A stretch of 5,163 nucleotides of DNA, from positions 1 through 5,163 of the forward strand of contig CANRZQ010000203.1 of NCBI GenBank assembly GCA_947644475.1, read 5' to 3'. Every line of letters starts with the position of its first letter. Positions within the stretch are counted from its first letter, which is position 1. The position numbers and the translations under genes are program-made. Positions 1 through 5,163 of this stretch are shown piece by piece. The notes below the pieces were generated by a model. The model was not told the origin of the DNA and searched no databases. It saw nothing but the letters and a program-made list of their open reading frames with translations. The stretch is from an uncultured Muribaculaceae bacterium (GTDB lineage: Bacteria > Bacteroidota > Bacteroidia > Bacteroidales > Muribaculaceae).

Positions 1-58
1 ACGGATAGAATAGAAGTTTCCTAAACTTTAGATAGGGGTTCGATTCCCCTCGGAGGTA
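1..58 (+). tRNA. tRNA-Arg (anticodon CCT), 5' end cut off by window edge
   Basis: This is the 3' portion of a tRNA decoding the arginine codon AGG. The anticodon stem pairs GAAGT (13-17) with ACTTT (25-29) around the 7-nt loop TTCCTAA (18-24), which places anticodon CCT at 20-22. A short variable loop AGAT (30-33) follows. The T arm is AGGGG (34-38), loop TTCGATT (39-45) and CCCCT (46-50). The 3' acceptor strand is CGGAGGT (51-57) with discriminator A58. No CCA is encoded, so a CCA-adding enzyme must finish the molecule. The acceptor 5' strand and most of the D arm lie outside the window. A run of nine T (60-68) follows and probably aids transcript release. I see no integrase and no repeat of the tRNA 3' end elsewhere in the window. 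Confidence 0.93.
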
Positions 59-107
59 CTTTTTTTTTGAACAACCATCGCCATGCCATTCATTTCGGGA
101 TTCCGGG

Positions 108-138
108 TTGCGGAGTCTCGAAATTCGTTTTATTTAAA
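108..138 (+). promoter_or_regulatory. Weak candidate Bacteroidetes-type promoter for the secreted protein gene
   Basis: A TTG (108-110) and a TATTTAAA (131-138) are separated by 20 nt. This spacing resembles that of the Bacteroidetes sigma-ABfr promoter (-33 TTTG, -7 TAnnTTTG), but the -7 box keeps only part of the consensus. It lies in the AT-rich leader 21 nt before the ATG at 159. Nothing else in 59-158 looks better, and read-through from the upstream tRNA is also possible. This is a guess from position and partial motif only. Confidence 0.2.
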
Positions 139-158
139 TTCTTCTTACATAAAGGCCT

Positions 159-1862
159 ATGAAAAAATTTGTTACTCTTGCCTTTGCCGTGGCCATAGCC
201 GCCTCGGCAGCATCCGCCGCCCCGGCCAAGCATAAGCCAATGCGCAAGGCCGTGCGCTCGGAGCGTGCTGAAAAATGTGCCCGTCTTCCGCAGACGAAAA
301 AGTTCAACGGTATCACCAAAGAGTCGCTTGCCGCTGCGCCGACCCTGCGCGCCGACGCCGACTACGACTGGCAGCCGCTTTGGCCCAACGTGCTCTCGTT
401 TATCCACCAAGGCTCTTTGGCCGCTCCTGTGGAGGTGGAATACGACGACGACTGGAACATCCCGGCCGAGATTATCGGCGAGGCCAACTACGGCTTCGGC
501 GGCGGCTTGCTCTATGAGGCAGGCGAGGGTGTGATGCTTATCAAATACTCCGACGAAAGCGGCGAGGAAGGAATGCTGTGGTCGCCCGACGTGACTCCCG
601 GCGACATCCTCTATGTTGAGTTCGACGTGCGCATGGCCGAGGAAGGCATCACCGGCTATGAGGTCGACCTTGTGGCTGCCGGTTACAGCGGAGCTTACGA
701 CTATTTTATCTGCGACGAGGTGTCTTCCGAATGGCAGACGCTCCGCTATGTGATTGACACAACGGAATATGACGCCGACGACGATGGCCTTTACCTCCAA
801 TTGTGGCCGTATGCCGAGCGCGAGGGCGACGAGCACGATATCCTCATCCGCAATCTCAACATCGAATATGTCCCCGCCGCTCCCGTAGAGCCTCTCGGCG
901 CGGTGTCGGACCTTACCCTGGCCCTCAATGCCGACGGCAATATCGACCTGACATGGTCGGCCGTGGAGAATGCCAACTACTATGTGGCCGAGGTGGGCCG
1001 CGTCCACCCCGTGGCATCCGGCTCTGATTTCGCCATTGCCGACGCCGATTTCTCCGGCATCGTGAGCGACGGCACTGCCGACAGCCCAATCGAGAGCAAC
1101 AGCCTCACCGAGCAGGCTGAGCAGATGCCCGGCGCGCTGTTTGTGCTCCCGGCCTACATCAACGGCGCCATCGGCGTGCAGGACCATTATTTCTATACTT
1201 ATTTCATGGACTATTCAGCGTGCATCGAAAGCGGCGAATACGACCTGTCTGTTGCCAAAAACGGCGAGGTGCGCCTATCGCTCGACGTGTGCTCCGGCAC
1301 AGGCGCATATCTCTCTGTCTTGCTTTACAACTGGAATGACGCAGCAAATACATGGACGGTGGCCGACCGCTTTGTCAAGACCGGCATCGGCACCGATTTC
1401 CAGACTGTAGACTTCACGCTCTCGGGCGGCGGCGAACGCTCGTTCTTCATGGTTATGCCTGCCGGCGATGAGAACTACGATTACGAAGGCAATCTGTTCT
1501 TCCGCTCAATCAAGGCTGAGATCACTGTGGCCGACGATGCCGAGGAAGTTACGCTCCCCGTAATCGGCTGGGAGGGCGAGACTACGGGCTTCACTGTTGA
1601 ATCTCCCGTGGCCGGCGACACCTACTTCGCATCTGTCACGGCTTACCGCATCAACGAGAATTATGAGATTAAGCAGGAGGGCACACCTTCCAACAAGGAA
1701 TATTTCGCAGTTCCGACACAAGGTATCGGCGACGCCGTTTCCGATGCTGACGCCGACAAGGCTCCCGTCTACTACAACCTCCAAGGTGTGAAAGTGGCCT
1801 CTCCCGACCGAGGCCTTTACATCGAGGTTCGCGGCGGCAAGGCCGTAAAAGTAGTGCGATAA
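159..1862 (+). CDS. Secreted multidomain beta-sandwich protein with fibronectin type III-like segment and Bacteroidetes C-terminal tail
   Basis: This is an exported protein of 567 residues with no recognised enzymatic motif. Residues 1-20 form a Sec signal peptide: MKK, a hydrophobic Ala-rich core, then a predicted signal peptidase I site ASA|AP after residue 20. There is no lipobox. Residues about 85-237 look like a jelly-roll or carbohydrate-binding-like beta-sandwich (GGGLLYEAGEG, GDILYVEFDVRM, then ILIRNLNIEYVP). Residues 247-280 read as the first strands of a fibronectin type III fold (SDLTLAL...IDLTWSAVENANYYVAEV). The matching late strands seem to be at about 476-515 (TGFTVESPVAGDTYFASVTAY). 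A second sandwich-like block (about 288-458) therefore appears to sit inside the FN3 fold. Residues 536-567 (PVYYNLQGVKVASPDRGLYI, then GGKAVKVVR) match a tail common on secreted Prevotella/Muribaculaceae proteins. It resembles a short type IX secretion sorting segment, though that role is unproven. The ATG at 159 is the start that yields the signal peptide; AAAGG at 151-155 is at best a weak ribosome site. A terminator begins 24 nt after the stop. An adhesin, glycan binder or cell-surface structural protein are all possible. Confidence 0.93.
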   Translation: MKKFVTLAFAVAIAASAASAAPAKHKPMRKAVRSERAEKCARLPQTKKFNGITKESLAAAPTLRADADYDWQPLWPNVLSFIHQGSLAAPVEVEYDDDWNIPAEIIGEANYGFGGGLLYEAGEGVMLIKYSDESGEEGMLWSPDVTPGDILYVEFDVRMAEEGITGYEVDLVAAGYSGAYDYFICDEVSSEWQTLRYVIDTTEYDADDDGLYLQLWPYAEREGDEHDILIRNLNIEYVPAAPVEPLGAVSDLTLALNADGNIDLTWSAVENANYYVAEVGRVHPVASGSDFAIADADFSGIVSDGTADSPIESNSLTEQAEQMPGALFVLPAYINGAIGVQDHYFYTYFMDYSACIESGEYDLSVAKNGEVRLSLDVCSGTGAYLSVLLYNWNDAANTWTVADRFVKTGIGTDFQTVDFTLSGGGERSFFMVMPAGDENYDYEGNLFFRSIKAEITVADDAEEVTLPVIGWEGETTGFTVESPVAGDTYFASVTAYRINENYEIKQEGTPSNKEYFAVPTQGIGDAVSDADADKAPVYYNLQGVKVASPDRGLYIEVRGGKAVKVVR

Positions 1863-1886
1863 CCAGCCCCCCATACATAAACAAAT

Positions 1887-1921
1887 AAACAGCCGAGGCA
1901 ATCGAGCCTCGGCTGTTTTTT
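1887..1921 (+). terminator. Intrinsic terminator of the secreted protein gene
   Basis: A perfect 13-bp stem, AAACAGCCGAGGC (1887-1899) with GCCTCGGCTGTTT (1906-1918), encloses the 6-nt loop AATCGA. The GC-rich core is followed by six T (1916-1921) and then more T-rich sequence. It begins 24 nt after the stop of the upstream gene. The minus strand also reads a T-rich stretch after the same stem (TTTATTTGTTTAT), so it could stop transcripts arriving from GH97, although it is about 360 nt beyond that gene's end. Confidence 0.88.
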
Positions 1922-1952
1922 ATTTATTTCAAGACAGGAGATTTGTTTTTGC

Positions 1953-1979
1953 GTTAATGGCCGTTAATGAGCCGTTAAT
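1953..1979. repeat. Three phased GTTAAT motifs in AT-rich spacer
   Basis: GTTAAT occurs at 1953-1958, 1963-1968 and 1974-1979, with start-to-start steps of 10 and 11 bp, about one helical turn each. The surrounding units read roughly GCGTTAATG, GCCGTTAATGA and GCCGTTAATT. The last runs into an AT-rich tract (TTTTTAATTAATTA) ending near 1992. Phased short repeats can be binding sites for a protein on one face of DNA, but they lie between convergent genes, where a promoter operator is not expected. They may be a degenerate tandem repeat or part of the neighbouring element. Function unknown. Confidence 0.5.
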
Positions 1980-2012
1980 TTTTAATTAATTATTCAAGTT
2001 TCACAAGTTAGG

Positions 2013-2242
2013 CACGGCGAAGCCGTGATTCTTTTGATAACCGCGTATGGAGGCGGAGCCGACATGCGCGGTTTGTAATGGTGATGAAAAAGCACTGCGG
2101 AGTAGTGCCTCGTGTCATGGCCGGCATAGTCGAACGCTCCGGCAGGCTCCGCTCCAATACCGCGTTATATTCGCTCCATGTGGCCCCGCATGTCGGCTGC
2201 GCCTCCATACGGGGTTAACCAAAGAGCCACGGCTTCGCCGTG
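2013..2242. repeat. 230-bp palindromic element with 59-bp inverted arms, each carrying two hairpins (REP/MITE-like)
   Basis: The left arm (2013-2071) and the reverse complement of the right arm (2184-2242) match at 52 of 59 positions. Each arm has a small hairpin, CACGGC-GAA-GCCGTG (2013-2027; mirrored at 2228-2242), and a larger one. The left large hairpin pairs CCGCGTATG (2041-2049) with CATGCGCGG (2063-2071), then has facing GA steps (2050-2051 and 2061-2062), then GGC and GCC closing the triloop GGA (2055-2057). The right copy differs at stem position 3 (G:C became C:G, both sides changed) and in the triloop. The 112-bp centre (2072-2183) contains another hairpin, GCACTGC-GGA-GTAGTGC (2092-2108, one G-T pair), and is not itself inverted. 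No transposase is encoded, and no clear target duplication is seen. Short ORFs on both strands are products of the symmetry. It is probably a non-autonomous, REP-like or MITE-like repeat; a structured RNA is an alternative. Confidence 0.8.
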
Positions 2243-2279
2243 ATTGATTTAAACTCCTGTTCTCCTGTCAAAATAATTC

Positions 2280-4409
2280 TCAGATGGCGTGGAGCGAGAT
2301 GGCGAAGCCGCCGCCGCGGGCCATGGAGACGGGGATGGTTGATTCTGAGGTTACTGTCTCGGTGGTGATGACGTAGGTCTCGGGGTTGGTGTAGGCGTCG
2401 GTGTCGGGGGCGTCGGCATAGATTGTGGCCTTGTATTGGCGTCCGGCGGGGAGGAAGTCGAGGCGGACGTCGACAGAGCGCGGGGTGTCGGCGTTGACAC
2501 CGCCCACAAACCAGTTGTCGCTGTTCTTGTCCTGGCGGGCAGCGAGGATAAACTCACCGGGGATGGCGTCGAGGTAGATGGATTTCTGCCAGTCGACGGG
2601 CACATCCTTGATAAACTGGAACGCGTCCATCTTCTTGGCATAGTGCTCGGGCAGGTCGGCGGCCATCTGCAAGGGCGAGTAGAAGGTGACGTAGGTGCCG
2701 AGTTCCTTGGCCACGGTGGTGATGCGGCGGTCGGTTGAGCCGGGCACGAACTCGCCCATGTTCATGGTGAAGATGCCGGGAGTGAAGTCCATCGGGCCGC
2801 CTTTGAGGCGCGTGAATGGCAGGATGGTAACGTGGTCGGCAGGGATGTGCTGGCGGTATTCGGTGCCCATGGCCGATTCGTTGCCCACGAGGTTGGGGTA
2901 GGTGCGGGCAAGGCCGGTGGGGCGCACGGCCTCGTGGCCGTTGACCATGATGTGGTGGTCGGCGGCGCGTTTCACGGCGTCGAGATAGTGGCGCACCATG
3001 CGCTGAGAGTAGTGGGTCTCGCGGCGCGAGCCGTCGTCGCTCTTGCCTATGATGTTGCCTACGTAGCCCGATTTCACGGCGTCGTAGCCGAATTTGTTCA
3101 TAAGGTTGTAGGCGGTGTCCATGTGGGCCTCATAGTTCTTGATGGAGCCGGAGGTCTCGTGGTGCATCATCAGCTTGATGCCTTTGGAGTGGGCGTAGTC
3201 GTTGAGAGCCTTGATGTCGAAATCGGGGTAAGGTGTCACGAAGTCGAACACATATTCCTTCTCCTTGCCAATCCAGTCTTCCCAGCCAATGTTCCAGCCT
3301 TCGATAAGAAGCTGGTCGAAGCCGTTGGCGGCGGCGAAGTCGATGTATCGGCGCACGTTGGCGTTTGAGGCTCCGTGGTGGCCGTGGGGCTTCACTTTGG
3401 AGTAGTCGACGGTGTTGAGGTCAACGTCCTCCATCTGTGTGTAACTCCACTGGCTTTTGCCGGTGATCATCTCCCACCATACGCCCATATATTTTGTGGG
3501 GTGAATCCACGAGGTGTCGTCGTAGGCGCAGGGTTCGTTGAGGTTGTAGACAATGTTGGTGGCGAGGATGTCGGTGGCCGAGCCGAACATTATCACGCGC
3601 CAGGGCGTGGCGAATGGCGTGGTGATTTCGGCCTTGGCAACTTCCATGCCGGGGGTGAGCCACGACTGGAACGTCATTGTGGATTCGTCGAGGTCGAGGT
3701 GCATGGCCGGATAGTCGATAAGGGCGGCCTCGTGGATGTTGATGTAGAGCGAGTCGGCGTCGTCGCGCATGAGCAGGGATGTCTGCACGCCGGTGGGCGA
3801 GAAGGCGGTGGTGGACACGTTGCCGGAGTTGTCGATTTTGGTGTTTATGCCGCGTATCTCCGACAGGCGCGAGGTGTTGTAGGCATATTCCTGAGTGTCG
3901 TAGTCGCCGGGAATCCACCATGCGGTGTGGTCGCCCGTCATGGCAAAGCGGGTGAGTTCTTCGGCAATCTCGATTTTTTTCGCTTTTTGTTCGGGGAAGA
4001 TGTAGCGGAAGCCAACGCCGTCGTTGAACACACGCGCCTCGATGTTCATCTTGTACTCGTTAGATGAGAGATACACCGTCAACTGGCGGTAAGTGTTGTC
4101 GATAGAGTCGTTCTCGCCCCATACCGGAACCCATTTCTCGGAAAATTCCGACTGGCTCACGGAGTCGACCTTGAAGCCTTGGGCGATGCGGGTGCTGTCG
4201 GTAAGGAGGAAGCCGAGCGTCGAGGGTTTGATAACTTCCTTGCCGCCGTAGGTCACGGAGTAAGACGGCACACCGTCGTTTTCGAGGGCAAAGTTGAAAC
4301 GGATGTTTCCGTCGGGCGACTCGACCGACGACGACGAGGGCGCACCGCAGCCCGCGAGCATTGCCGCGGCGGCCGTGGCCGACAGACATGATATTAGTGA
4401 AAGTCTCAT
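2280..4409 (-). CDS. GH97 family glycoside hydrolase lipoprotein, SusB-like inverting alpha-glucosidase type
   Basis: This is a predicted exo-acting alpha-glucosidase that trims alpha-linked gluco-oligosaccharides, anchored in the envelope as a lipoprotein. The start at 4409 gives 709 residues with a signal peptide and lipobox LAGC (Cys21). A longer in-frame start at 4487 is rejected because its extra 26 residues come from a DNA repeat and would bury the signal peptide. Layout follows GH97: N-terminal beta-sandwich (about 30-290), catalytic (beta/alpha)8 barrel (about 300-600) and C-terminal beta domain (about 615-709). Key residues align with Bacteroides thetaiotaomicron SusB numbering recalled from memory. 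HHETS gives Glu418 (SusB E439, base), GHEAVRP gives Glu493 (E508, base/calcium), GNES gives Glu511 (E526, calcium), GTEY gives Glu517 (E532, acid), and YDTQEY gives Glu174 (E194, calcium). The 18- and 24-residue spacings from Glu493 are identical to SusB, so it belongs to the inverting, calcium-dependent branch rather than the retaining alpha-galactosidase branch. About six extra residues lie near 455-465. No susC/susD or regulator is visible. The AT-rich leader has no Shine-Dalgarno site. Exact substrate is uncertain. Confidence 0.96.
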   Translation of the reverse strand: MRLSLISCLSATAAAAMLAGCGAPSSSSVESPDGNIRFNFALENDGVPSYSVTYGGKEVIKPSTLGFLLTDSTRIAQGFKVDSVSQSEFSEKWVPVWGENDSIDNTYRQLTVYLSSNEYKMNIEARVFNDGVGFRYIFPEQKAKKIEIAEELTRFAMTGDHTAWWIPGDYDTQEYAYNTSRLSEIRGINTKIDNSGNVSTTAFSPTGVQTSLLMRDDADSLYINIHEAALIDYPAMHLDLDESTMTFQSWLTPGMEVAKAEITTPFATPWRVIMFGSATDILATNIVYNLNEPCAYDDTSWIHPTKYMGVWWEMITGKSQWSYTQMEDVDLNTVDYSKVKPHGHHGASNANVRRYIDFAAANGFDQLLIEGWNIGWEDWIGKEKEYVFDFVTPYPDFDIKALNDYAHSKGIKLMMHHETSGSIKNYEAHMDTAYNLMNKFGYDAVKSGYVGNIIGKSDDGSRRETHYSQRMVRHYLDAVKRAADHHIMVNGHEAVRPTGLARTYPNLVGNESAMGTEYRQHIPADHVTILPFTRLKGGPMDFTPGIFTMNMGEFVPGSTDRRITTVAKELGTYVTFYSPLQMAADLPEHYAKKMDAFQFIKDVPVDWQKSIYLDAIPGEFILAARQDKNSDNWFVGGVNADTPRSVDVRLDFLPAGRQYKATIYADAPDTDAYTNPETYVITTETVTSESTIPVSMARGGGFAISLHAI

Positions 4410-4449
4410 AAAGTAAAAAAATATTGAGGTTAAGATTGGTTGCGATGTT

Positions 4450-4510
4450 GTAGGAACACAAGCCTCCGGCTTGTGGCATTTAATCACAATCCGGAGGATT
4501 GTGTTCCTAC
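4450..4510. repeat. BIME-like pair of inverted REP elements with GTAG feet
   Basis: This 61-bp palindrome is made of two 26-nt REP-like units in opposite orientation around a 9-nt centre. The plus-strand unit (4450-4475) is GTAGGAA followed by the hairpin CACAAGCC-TCC-GGCTTGTG. The minus-strand unit (4510 down to 4485) is GTAGGAA followed by CACAATCC-TCC-GGATTGTG. They differ at only two positions, and those two pair with each other in the hairpin (G:C versus T:A), so the stem is kept. A GTAG foot plus imperfect hairpin is the layout of REP elements mobilised by RAYT (TnpA-REP, Y1 HUH) transposases. No RAYT gene is in the window. The element starts 40 nt upstream of the GH97 start codon, in the ligA-GH97 gap. 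Confidence 0.85.
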
Positions 4511-4521
4511 TTGCTTATTTC

Positions 4522-4566
4522 CCGGCTTGTGGCATTTAATCACAATCCGGAGGATTGTGTTCCTAC
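4522..4566. repeat. Second, 5'-truncated copy of the BIME-like element, overlapping the ligA 3' end
   Basis: These 45 bp are identical to 4466-4510, 56 bp away, with an 11-nt spacer (4511-4521) between copies. The copy lacks the first 16 nt of the full element. Its plus-oriented unit is therefore reduced to CCGGCTTGTG (4522-4531), and the minus-oriented unit (4566 down to 4541, GTAGGAA plus the CACAATCC-TCC-GGATTGTG hairpin) is complete. Positions 4540-4566 are also the final nine codons of ligA, including its stop. Perfect identity over 45 bp suggests a recent duplication or gene conversion. Confidence 0.9.
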
Positions 4567-5163
4567 ATCCTGCATTCCCAGCATTGCGAGGAACTGCTCC
4601 TCGTTGATGATGGGGATGCCGAGCGAGCGGGCTTTTTCGAGTTTGGCCGGGCCCATGTTCTCTCCGGCCAGCACGAAGTCGGTCTTCTTGGAGATGGAGC
4701 CGGAGTTCTTGCCTCCGTTCTGCTCAATCATCTGCTTGTACTGGTCGCGGCTATGGATGGCGAATACTCCCGAAATCACGAATGTCTTGCCCGCGAGGGT
4801 GTCGGTACGTGCCGAGGTGTCCTCGTCCATTTCCAATTGCACGCCATAGGTGCGCAGACGCTCTACGATGGCGCGGTTCGACTCTGTGGCGAAGTATTCG
4901 ATAATGTTGTTGGCTATCATGGGGCCCACGTCTTCGATGGCCGTGAGTTCTTCGGCTGACATGGCCATCAGGCGGTCGACCGACCCTACGGTGCGGGCTA
5001 TTTTCTTGGCAGTGGTCTCGCCCACGTTGGGTATCGACAGGGCGAAAAGCACGCGGGTGAACGGCACCTGCTTCGATGCCTCGATGCCGTCGATGAGCCG
5101 TTGAGCCGATTTTTGGCCGAAGCGTTCGAGATGCTCGAGTTCGGCGGCGGTGAGGGCATATAG
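4540..5163 (-). CDS. ligA: NAD-dependent DNA ligase LigA, C-terminal part (HhH and BRCT domains); 5' end beyond window
   Basis: This is the replicative and repair DNA ligase, which seals nicks using NAD+ as adenylate donor. The 207 residues visible are roughly the last third of a protein usually near 660-670 residues. The adenylation and OB domains, and the true start, lie to the right of the window. The frame is open to the edge, and an internal GTG at 5067 is not the start. Fragment residues 1-110 are the helix-hairpin-helix domain, with LERFGQKSAQ, KQVPFTRVLFAL, and hairpins IPNVGETTAKKIA (44-56) and IEDVGPMIANNII (76-88), which bind the DNA backbone. Residues about 123-194 are the BRCT domain (LAGKTFVISG, then NGGKNSGSISKKT, LAGENMGPAKLEKA, EEQFLAML). 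The natural end seems to be near AMLG. The extra tail MQDVGTQSSGL includes eight residues (VGTQSSGL) and the TGA stop encoded by a REP-like repeat. GH97 follows in the same direction after 130 bp, so read-through is possible. Confidence 0.97.
   Translation of the reverse strand, partial: LYALTAAELEHLERFGQKSAQRLIDGIEASKQVPFTRVLFALSIPNVGETTAKKIARTVGSVDRLMAMSAEELTAIEDVGPMIANNIIEYFATESNRAIVERLRTYGVQLEMDEDTSARTDTLAGKTFVISGVFAIHSRDQYKQMIEQNGGKNSGSISKKTDFVLAGENMGPAKLEKARSLGIPIINEEQFLAMLGMQDVGTQSSGL

Noticed and set aside
1..58. tRNA-Arg 3' end as the attachment site of an integrative element
   Set aside because: tRNA 3' ends are common integration targets, but I find no second copy of the T-arm/acceptor sequence and no integrase in the window.
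90..1187. 365-residue open frame on the minus strand across the secreted protein gene
   Set aside because: It is codon-aligned antisense to the real gene. GC-rich coding sequence rarely uses TTA, CTA or TCA, so the opposite strand lacks stops. The product is Val/Gly/His-rich, has no recognisable domain, and would run over the real gene's start region.
2228..2242. CACGGCTTCGCCGTG hairpin as an intrinsic terminator for GH97
   Set aside because: On the minus strand the hairpin is followed by GCTCTTTGG rather than a T run, and it is an integral part of the inverted element. It could still slow 3' decay, but the sequence does not support a terminator call.
2008..2247. Two 66-residue ORFs, one per strand, with similar starts (MEAEPTC / MEAQPTC) and similar ends (RLRLHT...KE.RLRR)
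   Set aside because: Their similarity comes only from the inverted repeat being read on both strands. There is no ribosome site or conserved domain, and the differences between arms preserve hairpins rather than codons.
2832..4067. Two long plus-strand open frames (178 and 230 residues) inside the GH97 gene
   Set aside because: They are codon-aligned antisense shadows of GH97, with the same Val/Gly/His-rich composition and no family resemblance. The GH97 frame is complete with conserved catalytic residues.
4410..4487. N-terminal extension of GH97 to a start at 4487
   Set aside because: The extra residues (MIKCHKPEACVPTT...) are translated from the REP-like palindrome. The start at 4409 directly gives a lipoprotein signal peptide with lipobox LAGC.
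4450..4566. CRISPR array, because of an exact 45-bp repeat with a short spacer
   Set aside because: There are only two copies, an 11-nt spacer and one truncated copy. The internal structure is an inverted REP pair, and no cas genes are visible.

Overview
The window is chromosomal DNA from a member of the Bacteroidales, most likely a gut Muribaculaceae or Prevotella-like bacterium. The evidence is a secreted protein ending in the 'YYNLQGVKV...GLYI...GGKAVKV' tail common in that group, a SusB-type GH97 glycosidase lipoprotein, a Bacteroides-like NAD-dependent DNA ligase, no clear Shine-Dalgarno sites, and GC-rich genes separated by AT-rich gaps. The family-level assignment is inference.

Layout. 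Positions 1-58 hold the 3' part of a tRNA-Arg(CCT), cut by the window edge and without an encoded CCA. A 567-residue exported multidomain beta-sandwich protein follows on the plus strand (159-1862) and ends at a strong intrinsic terminator (1887-1921). The convergent gap to the next gene (1863-2279, 417 bp) has no convincing gene. It holds the terminator, an AT-rich stretch with three helically phased GTTAAT motifs, and a 230-bp element (2013-2242) whose 59-bp arms are imperfect inverted copies (52 of 59 positions match), each carrying two hairpins. A GH97 glycoside hydrolase lipoprotein lies on the minus strand (2280-4409). Upstream of it, in the same orientation, is the 3' part of ligA (4540-5163, running off the right edge). 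The 130-bp ligA-GH97 gap is mostly filled by a REP/BIME-like palindrome (4450-4510) and a 5'-truncated second copy (4522-4566).

How the parts relate. GH97 and the secreted protein fit a glycan-foraging Bacteroidales, but they are convergent, no SusC/SusD pair is visible, and there is no evidence that they work together. ligA is a housekeeping gene, and its position beside GH97 looks incidental.

The most notable content is the repeats. The ligA-side palindrome has the RAYT-type REP layout: a GTAG tetranucleotide, a short spacer and a hairpin, arranged as an inverted pair. Its second copy runs into ligA and encodes the last eight residues and the stop codon. In both repeat families, differences between copies include paired changes that keep the hairpins intact.
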